Origin: Spirochaetota bacterium
GTDB lineage: Bacteria; Spirochaetota; UBA4802; JAFGJZ01
Length of the DNA stretch: 6,751 nucleotides
Assembly (NCBI GenBank): GCA_023396665.1
Contig: JAEWVL010000028.1
Span: 1 to 6,751, forward strand
Direction of reading: 5' to 3'
In this document: positions 1 to 5,165 of the stretch, one piece after another
Layout: every line of letters begins with the position of its first letter
Position numbering within the stretch: position 1 is the first letter of the stretch
Made by a program: the position numbers and the translations under genes
The notes under the pieces: model-generated
Told to the model about the DNA's origin: nothing
Seen by the model: only the letters and a program-made list of their open reading frames with translations
Databases searched by the model: none

Positions 1-1020
1 CTGCATAATGCCGCAGAACATGCCAAGCTGTGCAACATCAAGGGAATTCGTAATTTTTACACCGTCGAGAATCACCTTGCGCACCTCGGCGCCATTTAAT
101 TCGCCGAACAAACCCGCACTGCTATAAGCGCCCGACACATGCATGTTCGAGATCGTATAACCGTTACCGTCGAAGCTGCCGCTGAACGTGTCTATCGGCT
201 CCCATGAGCTATAGCCCTGTGCGGCAAGATCTATCGGCTTCATCACGATGTAGTGATCGGCGGGAGCGCTTCTGACATCGTTCAGCTCATCGGCATTGTA
301 TATAAACTTATAACTGATCCCCGCCGCATCGGGAACGGCACCGATCGTAACATCGGGGCCCTCATTCTGATCGAGCACAACACGAAAGGCAAAAGTGTAA
401 TAGGTGCCGTTCACAATACTCAGGTAACCGCTGTCAATCGTGATAGAACCTGTTCCAGTCGCCGAACGGGGCAGTTTCGCAATCAGCTTACCGGTCTCAA
501 CGCTGTAGATTGCGACACTGTAATCGTCGTAGGCAGCCGGTTCATCCCAGCTCAAGGTAATCTCGCCGTCACCGCTCGATACCGATCGTATGGCCACAAC
601 AAGATCGCTCGTCGCGGGCCGAAGAGTCAGAGTGTAGTCGCTGGTCGTAAGGCCGTCGCGCGCGTGAACCGTCACCGTCACCGGAGCGCTGAAATCGAGA
701 ACCGTTAGGCCGTTTTCAAGGCGCTGCCCTTCATAACTGATATAATCGCCATCAAAATCGAAATAGGGGCACAATGCGGAGCGATCAGTCGCCGCCGGAA
801 TCACAGCCTCGGCACTGTTGCCGTTCATGGTCAGCGAAAGGCTGGATTGCAAATAAGCTGCGTTTTCACCCTGCCGAAAGCTGACCGCTTTCAACACACA
901 ATCGTCAAGATCGGTCGATTTGTTCGCCAGATCCCATAAATCCGCATTCGAACAACCCAGCGCTGAAAGGATCAACGCCATCATAATTAATACACGAAAC
1001 GTCGTCATTTTATTCATCAT
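1..1020 (-). CDS. Surface lipoprotein with Ig-like, Fn3-like and GLUG-type modules (partial, C-terminus beyond left edge)
   Basis: The frame is open from ATG at 1020 to the left edge (340 codons, no stop). It starts with a basic, hydrophobic signal peptide ending in LILSALGC, so Cys23 is the likely lipidation site after signal peptidase II cleavage. Residues about 40-135 form a DUF5018/cadherin-like Ig module with the string TDRSAL at 78-83. Residues about 139-232 resemble a fibronectin type III domain (ITLSWDEP at 154-161, TYYTFAFRV at 206-214). From about 235 a GLUG-associated beta-helix begins (FSGSFDGNGYTISNM at 279-293, then AGLFGELNG). ATGs at 1017 and 1008 are alternatives, but AAGG nine bases before 1020 favours 1020. 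Exposure at the cell surface and an adhesive or binding role are inferred from the domain types; the ligand is unknown. It is a domain-level paralogue of the lipoprotein at 2304-5015. Confidence 0.85.
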   Translation of the reverse strand, partial: MMNKMTTFRVLIMMALILSALGCSNADLWDLANKSTDLDDCVLKAVSFRQGENAAYLQSSLSLTMNGNSAEAVIPAATDRSALCPYFDFDGDYISYEGQRLENGLTVLDFSAPVTVTVHARDGLTTSDYTLTLRPATSDLVVAIRSVSSGDGEITLSWDEPAAYDDYSVAIYSVETGKLIAKLPRSATGTGSITIDSGYLSIVNGTYYTFAFRVVLDQNEGPDVTIGAVPDAAGISYKFIYNADELNDVRSAPADHYIVMKPIDLAAQGYSSWEPIDTFSGSFDGNGYTISNMHVSGAYSSAGLFGELNGAEVRKVILDGVKITNSLDVAQLGMFCGIMQ

Positions 1021-1029
1021 CAACCCGAA

Positions 1030-1033
1030 CCTT
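1030..1033 (-). promoter_or_regulatory. Ribosome binding site of the partial lipoprotein gene
   Basis: On the minus strand AAGG lies nine bases upstream of the ATG at 1020. It is a short Shine-Dalgarno match and supports the first of three clustered in-frame ATGs. Confidence 0.45.
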
Positions 1034-1077
1034 AACCCAAACGCATCCCGCCCTGACAGTCGAAACGGGCATTGAAC

Positions 1078-1106
1078 ATTGTAAACGCGAAAAAGCGATT
1101 TAATCG
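1078..1106 (-). promoter_or_regulatory. Candidate promoter of the partial lipoprotein gene, -35 replaced by a palindrome
   Basis: On the minus strand TACAAT (1078-1083) matches the -10 consensus at 5 of 6 positions and would start RNA about 50 bases before the ATG at 1020. No good -35 box lies 16-18 bases upstream. That position is instead occupied by the 11-bp perfect palindrome CGATTTAATCG (1096-1106, centre 1101). This could mean an activator-dependent promoter, or chance in AT-rich DNA. Confidence 0.35.
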
Positions 1107-1142
1107 TTATGTAAAAACCTGAACAACGGACAGATTTGTCAT

Positions 1143-1233
1143 AATTGCCGCATCTTTTGCAAGAATTTTTTGCGCAAGCTGAAAATTGCACATACCGTAT
1201 CACAGGTTTGCCGCAAACCATTCAATTGCACAT
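1143..1233. repeat. Three AATTGC..CAT elements at about 40-bp spacing
   Basis: AATTGCCGCAT starts at 1143, and AATTGCACAT starts at 1184 and again at 1224. The last two are identical over 10 bp and continue into similar sequence (ACC and TACC). The spacings are 41 and 40 bp, close to four helical turns. They lie upstream of the lipoprotein promoter and downstream of the nucleotidyltransferase pair. Phased protein-binding sites are possible, but no regulator is identified. Confidence 0.45.
1205..1219. repeat. Perfect 15-bp palindrome GGTTTGC-C-GCAAACC
   Basis: Two 7-bp arms flank a single central base. It sits between the second and third AATTGC elements. Its form suits a dimeric regulator site. 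It is too short and lacks a following T-run, so it is not an intrinsic terminator. A smaller palindrome, TTGCGCAA, lies nearby at 1170-1177. Confidence 0.4.
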
Positions 1234-1301
1234 TACCTTCAGCGCTATCGTTTTTTGTTTTTTTAGGGGGGGATACGAAGACGAAGCTATCACCGCTATC
1301 G

Positions 1302-1556
1302 TCAATTACCGGGCTTTGAATCGGGAGCCTTTATGAGCCTGCACAGGGATCTTTGCATGCGCAGACTTCCGGTCAACTGCGGATACACAATGCGGCGAAT
1401 CTGCGCCATGGCATTGAAATAATCTTCGGGTGAATTATCTGAAGTGTGAGACGTCAGCTGCCGAAAGACGAACTCACCCGCGCGTTTCACTTCCGCATGG
1501 TAGTGTTTCAGTCTAAACAGCCGCCTTTCCTCGAAGCTCATTGTTTTATTTTGCAT
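1302..1556 (-). CDS. Small basic protein of unknown function, partner of the nucleotidyltransferase
   Basis: From ATG at 1556 this encodes 84 residues and overlaps the end of the nucleotidyltransferase gene by 19 bases. A second in-frame ATG at 1541 overlaps the upstream TGA stop as ATGA and would give 79 residues. That is a typical coupled start, whereas the 1556 start has only weakly placed purine-rich sequence ahead of it. I do not recognise a family. The protein is rich in Arg and Lys, probably helical at the N-terminus (FEERRLFRLKHYHAEVKR), with no membrane segment or signal peptide. R15-x4-H20 superficially resembles the HEPN RNase motif, but it lies at the wrong end of the protein and the sequence is short for HEPN. 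Co-transcription and overlap suggest it works with the nucleotidyltransferase, perhaps as a toxin-antitoxin partner or a regulatory subunit. The function is unproven. Confidence 0.7.
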   Translation of the reverse strand: MQNKTMSFEERRLFRLKHYHAEVKRAGEFVFRQLTSHTSDNSPEDYFNAMAQIRRIVYPQLTGSLRMQRSLCRLIKAPDSKPGN

Positions 1557-2002
1557 AACTCCAGCTCTTTCACATCCACAATATCTTTTTCACGTCCCGA
1601 AGACTTTTTGTTGCGGATTAAATGATCAAGCGAAATAAACGGAACATCATGGCCGCTGATCCTGATATATTTGCGCTTGTCATATGCCTCATCGAAGGAT
1701 ACTCCATCTATTTTCGTGATAATATCGATCCTCAGGGGAGGCACACCGATTTGAAACACAGTGCCTTCTTTTTCAAAATCACCGGCAACGACATCACCAA
1801 GCGGCGCGCCGAAAGCTTTCAATGCCGAAAAAACCCGTACGGAATTATCTGTATCGGCACTGACAAAAAAATCGATATCGCCCGTTGCGCGAACATAGCC
1901 GTAAAAAGCCATCGCGAAGGCGCCCACAATAAGGTAACGGCACGAGGCCTCTTCAAGAGAGGCGATCATATCAAGAAAATCCTGTTCGAAATCGGGTATC
2001 AT
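1538..2002 (-). CDS. DUF6036/AbiEii-like nucleotidyltransferase
   Basis: This 154-residue cytosolic protein has the minimal DNA polymerase beta-type nucleotidyltransferase layout. The fold motif is LIVGAFAMAFYGYVRATGDI, with the catalytic pair D42-x-D44 (TGDIDFFV) and a third candidate acidic residue D93 in LRIDIITKI. A C-terminal HLIRNKKSSGREKDIVDVKEL-type segment (residues 127-147) carries K132/K133, R137, D140 and D143, typical of the DUF6036 and AbiEii-related families. All three acidic metal-binding positions are present, so activity is plausible. The first motif has VGA instead of the common VGG. Related enzymes act as toxins or antitoxins by adding nucleotides to tRNA or to a partner protein; the substrate here is unknown. 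The ATG at 2002 has no Shine-Dalgarno sequence, but a strong promoter ends just ahead of it, which supports this start. It overlaps the small gene downstream. Confidence 0.85.
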   Translation of the reverse strand: MIPDFEQDFLDMIASLEEASCRYLIVGAFAMAFYGYVRATGDIDFFVSADTDNSVRVFSALKAFGAPLGDVVAGDFEKEGTVFQIGVPPLRIDIITKIDGVSFDEAYDKRKYIRISGHDVPFISLDHLIRNKKSSGREKDIVDVKELELCKIKQ

Positions 2003-2011
2003 TGTGGCAAT

Positions 2012-2040
2012 ATTCTAATAGATAAGCCGTGGACTGTCAA
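2012..2040 (-). promoter_or_regulatory. Near-consensus sigma-70 promoter of the nucleotidyltransferase pair
   Basis: On the minus strand a perfect TTGACA -35 box (2035-2040) is followed by exactly 17 bases and then TAGAAT (2012-2017), a 5 of 6 match to the -10 consensus. Transcription should begin around 2005, only a few bases before the ATG at 2002. This is the best promoter in the window. The resulting mRNA would be leaderless or nearly so, which fits the absence of a ribosome binding site. Confidence 0.75.
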
Positions 2041-2079
2041 ATACTATTGGGAGCCTCTAAAAATTAACCTTTACAACTC

Positions 2080-2144
2080 GAATCTCGAAAAATTCCAGGA
2101 AAAACCGCTATAAAATCTTTACAGGTGGTAATTTTTCGAGATTC
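2080..2144. repeat. Perfect 15-bp inverted repeat with 35-base spacer
   Basis: The arm GAATCTCGAAAAATT (2080-2094) is exactly reverse-complementary to AATTTTTCGAGATTC (2130-2144). Three more pairs (CCA at 2095-2097 with TGG at 2126-2128) extend it past a one-base bulge. CTTTACA also appears at 2069-2075 and again inside the spacer. The arms are AT-rich and have no T-tail at either end, so this is not a standard terminator. It lies 40-104 bp upstream of the nucleotidyltransferase -35 box. It could be an operator or looping site, or the terminal repeats of a very small inserted element. Confidence 0.7.
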
Positions 2145-2303
2145 CCTATTGAAAATCCCGAAAATTCTATCTTCGCAACCTGAAACTCGAAGTATTCCAA
2201 TAAAGCACTTCCCTCAACTGCATTGCAGGCACCTTGTTCGAACTTCACTTGAGACAGACTCCCTCAAAGTTACATAGAATCAAACACAGCACCCAAGAGC
2301 ACT

Positions 2304-5015
2304 TCAGGGCTCTACTTGCTGCAGATAGGGATAGCTGTCGTTCTTTAATGAATCGATCGTCCATACAGTTGAAAAATCCCAACCGGCATCTTCAAATGTA
2401 CTTCTTTCGCACATATAAAGCGTTATTTTAGGCACAGCGGCATCGACCCAGGTACCCGCAACATACCCGCTGGTAGTACTGTCATAAAAACAATCTGTAA
2501 GACCTGATATTACCTTTCCCGAAAAGCCGCCCATATTACTGCTGTTTGATACAGCAGCACTTGAATAACACTTCGAAATAGAAGTATTACTCCACAAGCT
2601 GCCGGCAAAACCCCCTATCATGGTTGAATAACTCGCCGCGCAAGTCACAGAACCGCCAGAATAACAGTTTTCAATGGTACCGGACCAACTGTAACCCAAA
2701 AAACCCCCTCCGGAAAAACTGGCGTTATCTATTGTAATTATTACCGAACAATTAGAATATGAATATCGTATTGTACCTTTATCATTTACTCCGACAAGGC
2801 CCCCACAGTCAGCACCGCCAGTCACCGTACCGTATGCGGAACAATATTCAATTACACCATTTTCGTCATTGCACCCGACAAGTGCACCGATACTGCCATC
2901 GGTCGATGTTATTGAAACATTCATCAGACGAACTTTTTTGATATGGCCATTATTCCTTGCGAACAATCCCCAATAATGGCCAGTACCGTTAGAGGTCATG
3001 TTACTTATAGTTTTATTGTTTCCATCGAAAACACCGGAAAAAACTCTTAGCACCGATGAATCAGCATAACCAGATCTACCGATCGGCAGCCAATTAGTTA
3101 CAGTCGAAAGATTAATTTCTCCTGTCAGTTTGTAGTGGCCTCCCAGATTATAGCGAATCTCATCAAGACCCGAAGAACCAGACACCTCTTTATACGGATG
3201 CACGGTGACCGTAAACGTCGCGCTGACACCCGATGCCGCATTTGTTACCGTGATCGTTGCCGTCTGAAAGGTATCAGCTCCGGGAAAAGACAGTGTCCTC
3301 ACAAGATTGTCACTGCCGCTGATAGTTACGGCACTATTGCCGCTAGACCATGTAAGCGTCTTGTCATAGGCGTCGGCGGGAACAACGACAGCCGTCAGAG
3401 TTTTTGAGTTAAAGCCCCGGTAGGTCTCATAATTCGTCGCGGTGCCATCCATTTCAAAGCTGATACTGGTAACACTCTTATGCCACTTCGCGTAAAGGGT
3501 CATGTTGGCAGTAACCACATCTGTAGTGAAATTCCAGGCATTCGTACAAGTGCTTTCTTTATACCAGCCCGCAAAAGAACAATCCGCTTTCGTTGGCGCT
3601 GGAGTAGGTTGTGTAACCTTGTCGCCATAATAAATAGTTTGCGGAGAGACAGCCACCGCCCCCATCGAATTGAAATTTACCGTATAAGATAGTTTTGTCC
3701 ACTGCGCGCTTAGAGTCAGATTCTGCGCGGGCATCGCAATACTCATATTCGCGGCGTAAAAATTTCCGCTGCCGTCGGCCTTCGTGTTCCACCCGGCAAA
3801 ACCATAGCCCGTTTTGCTTAAACCGCTGCCGCCGGCAATCGTCACGGCCGCACCCGCGACATATGACTGGGTAGCTGGAACAGTTCCGCTACTCGCGCCG
3901 TTCGCATTATAGGCCAGGGTGTAACGGGGCAACTGAGGCTGCGTCGGCTGCCCGCCGCCTTCATCGTTATCGGGAACGGGATTTTCGCTGAGCGTGATCG
4001 CCAGTGTGTAGCGCTTCTGCGTCCCCGTGGTATCGGTGCCGACGATGATCTCGGCCTGCGATCCGAAATTGCATTGCGACTTTCCCGATGTAACACGCGT
4101 ACCGTTGACGCTGAGCCAGTCACCACTGAAATCGAAATCGGCAACGAGCGCGCTTCTGTCGGTGCCGGCGGGCAGTTCCACCGAAAGTGACTCTGCCGAC
4201 ATGTTCTGCACCGAGTAATTATGCTCTCCGGCGAAGCCATTGTCATCACCTTTAAAACGAAGGCGATTGAGGCGGCAGGCGCCGATCTGATAGTCGATTG
4301 AGTATCCCCTCGTATCGTAAACACGATAACGCTGCGGCGAGCTGTAATCGACGGCGCTGGCGTTGCCGCCGCTTCGGGCACTCCACTGTTCGGTCTCGGT
4401 TTCCTTGCCTTTGGCATCGACAGTGACCAGCGTCATGCGCTGCTTTGCACTGCCGCCGATTTCTATGTGCGGCACAAGAGAGCTTAGCGGCAGCGCCTGG
4501 GGGGTCACGAACCAGAAGGCGTTTCCCCCCGCCCCTTTTTGACAGTCGATATCGCCCGCCGACATCGAAGCGAGCGGCGCATTTTCGCTTGCGAGAAAAC
4601 GAACCCCCTCGATGTAGGCGCTGGCGGGAAGCACCGTGATTTGATAATCATCACTTTTGCCGTCGAAAGAGTAGAGCCGGTAAACGAGCGTATTATCGGC
4701 GCTCAGCGTAAAATCGTTCATGGTTTCACCGCTTATCTGGCGCCGCTCATCGACATGCAGAGCGTATCCCTCAATAGAAAAGGAGGCGACAAGCTCGCGA
4801 AAATTCTGCAGGGGCGTGTCGTGGGGAAGAATTATGGTTCCCTGAAAAGGATCATCGAGCCGCTGCAGATCGGCCGCTACCGTTAACCAGTTATTGGATT
4901 CGTGCGAAAGGCAGAAACTTTTGATTTCCCGCTTCGAGAGAATATCGGCGAAAGGCGCCTGCGAGCACGCGGAAAAAAGCAGCAGGGAAAGGATGAATAG
5001 GGCAATTTTCTTCAT
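2304..5015 (-). CDS. Large modular surface lipoprotein with InlB-type B-repeats and GLUG repeats
   Basis: The protein has about 903 residues from the MKK start at 5015. ATG at 5027 would add four residues but has no Shine-Dalgarno sequence, while GGA lies seven bases before 5015. The signal peptide ends in LLLFSAC, so Cys17 is the likely lipidation site. In order come three DUF5018/Ig-like modules (about 30-131, 132-246, 247-343), a Pro/Gly linker (345-363), and two Listeria-Bacteroides B-repeats (364-439 and 443-511, ending LSAQW and LYAKW). Next are a Big_2-like domain (514-605) and a beta-helix with five GLUG-type repeats near 709, 738, 770, 801 and 829, each ending near a Cys. The C-terminus GWDFSTVWTI...YPYL is typical of GLUG proteins. 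B-repeat and GLUG modules suggest adhesion or matrix binding at the cell surface; this is inferred. The gene lies divergent from the sensor kinase. The GLUG portion is clearly more AT-rich than the rest. Confidence 0.92.
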   Translation of the reverse strand: MKKIALFILSLLLFSACSQAPFADILSKREIKSFCLSHESNNWLTVAADLQRLDDPFQGTIILPHDTPLQNFRELVASFSIEGYALHVDERRQISGETMNDFTLSADNTLVYRLYSFDGKSDDYQITVLPASAYIEGVRFLASENAPLASMSAGDIDCQKGAGGNAFWFVTPQALPLSSLVPHIEIGGSAKQRMTLVTVDAKGKETETEQWSARSGGNASAVDYSSPQRYRVYDTRGYSIDYQIGACRLNRLRFKGDDNGFAGEHNYSVQNMSAESLSVELPAGTDRSALVADFDFSGDWLSVNGTRVTSGKSQCNFGSQAEIIVGTDTTGTQKRYTLAITLSENPVPDNDEGGGQPTQPQLPRYTLAYNANGASSGTVPATQSYVAGAAVTIAGGSGLSKTGYGFAGWNTKADGSGNFYAANMSIAMPAQNLTLSAQWTKLSYTVNFNSMGAVAVSPQTIYYGDKVTQPTPAPTKADCSFAGWYKESTCTNAWNFTTDVVTANMTLYAKWHKSVTSISFEMDGTATNYETYRGFNSKTLTAVVVPADAYDKTLTWSSGNSAVTISGSDNLVRTLSFPGADTFQTATITVTNAASGVSATFTVTVHPYKEVSGSSGLDEIRYNLGGHYKLTGEINLSTVTNWLPIGRSGYADSSVLRVFSGVFDGNNKTISNMTSNGTGHYWGLFARNNGHIKKVRLMNVSITSTDGSIGALVGCNDENGVIEYCSAYGTVTGGADCGGLVGVNDKGTIRYSYSNCSVIITIDNASFSGGGFLGYSWSGTIENCYSGGSVTCAASYSTMIGGFAGSLWSNTSISKCYSSAAVSNSSNMGGFSGKVISGLTDCFYDSTTSGYVAGTWVDAAVPKITLYMCERSTFEDAGWDFSTVWTIDSLKNDSYPYLQQVEP

Positions 5016-5052
5016 GTACACATCCATTAGAATTCGTTTCGATCAGCGTTTT

Positions 5053-5080
5053 ATTGTAGACATAAGATTCGATTTTGCAA
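5053..5080 (-). promoter_or_regulatory. Candidate sigma-70 promoter of the large lipoprotein gene
   Basis: On the minus strand TTGCAA (5075-5080, 4 of 6) is followed by 16 bases and TACAAT (5053-5058, 5 of 6). Transcription would begin near 5046, leaving a leader of about 31 bases to the ATG at 5015. The -10 box is identical to the one proposed for the paralogous lipoprotein at 1078-1083. Confidence 0.5.
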
Positions 5081-5105
5081 GTATCAGGGCAATGAACTGC
5101 GGAAA

Positions 5106-5165
5106 ATGAGGAGCGGACTGCACAAAAAAAGCCCGTTTGGGTTTCATTGGCGGCAGCGGCGATGA
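5106..5165 (+). CDS. Possible 19-residue leader peptide overlapping the kinase start
   Basis: ATG at 5106 opens a short frame encoding MRSGLHKKSPFGFHWRQRR, and its TGA stop (5163-5165) overlaps the kinase ATG at 5162 as ATGA. GGA lies just upstream of the start. The peptide is strongly basic. The kinase start itself lacks a Shine-Dalgarno sequence, so translational coupling from this ORF would explain how it is initiated. A frame of this length can arise by chance, and no conservation data are available here. Confidence 0.35.
   Translation: MRSGLHKKSPFGFHWRQRR
5124..5144 (-). terminator. Weak terminator-like hairpin facing the lipoprotein promoter
   Basis: On the minus strand AAACCC and GGG-C-TT form a short stem around the loop AAAC, with one A-C mismatch, directly followed by a run of seven T. 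It would stop leftward transcription before the lipoprotein promoter. On the plus strand the same stem has a G-T pair but a poor T-tail. The stem is short, so confidence is low. Confidence 0.25.

Larger units (their letters stand above)
1021..1301. other. Non-coding region with clustered short repeats
   Basis: This 281-bp gap separates the end of the small gene at 1302 from the start of the lipoprotein at 1020. No convincing ORF is present; the 63-codon plus-strand frame at 1145 has no recognisable features. It holds the lipoprotein promoter on the left and, at 1143-1272, three AATTGC-CAT elements, a 15-bp palindrome and homopolymer runs. I see no hairpin followed by a T-run on the minus strand, so the upstream gene pair has no obvious intrinsic terminator. 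Confidence 0.6.
2003..2303. other. AT-rich non-coding region between nucleotidyltransferase and large lipoprotein
   Basis: No credible gene is present on either strand. The left part holds the nucleotidyltransferase promoter and the 65-bp inverted-repeat structure. The right part (2145-2303) has a small palindrome, CTGCATTGCAG (2218-2228), and scattered ACTCGAA words at 2076 and 2187. I found no clear intrinsic terminator after the lipoprotein stop at 2304, so read-through towards the nucleotidyltransferase is possible. Confidence 0.55.

Noticed and set aside
253..708. 151-codon plus-strand ORF
   Set aside because: It lies antisense to the left lipoprotein, which has a lipobox and recognisable domains; its own translation has no signal or family features.
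1143..1233. CRISPR-like array
   Set aside because: Only about 10 bp are repeated, the copies are imperfect and few, and there are no cas genes.
1145..1336. 63-codon plus-strand ORF in the gene-free stretch
   Set aside because: No ribosome binding site or recognisable features, it includes the homopolymer runs and overlaps the small minus-strand gene.
1622..2113. 163-codon plus-strand ORF
   Set aside because: Antisense to the nucleotidyltransferase, whose catalytic motifs and strong promoter are on the minus strand.
2080..2144. Intrinsic terminator for the large lipoprotein gene
   Set aside because: It lies 160 bp past the stop, the stem is AT-rich with a 35-base loop, and no T-run follows.
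3842..4417. 191-codon minus-strand ORF inside the large lipoprotein
   Set aside because: An alternative frame of the same strand, Arg/Ser/Pro-rich as expected of a shadow frame in GC-rich coding DNA.
5147..5161. TTG at 5147 as an upstream kinase start
   Set aside because: No ribosome binding site at a suitable distance; the ATG at 5162 or 5171 fits the signal segment better.
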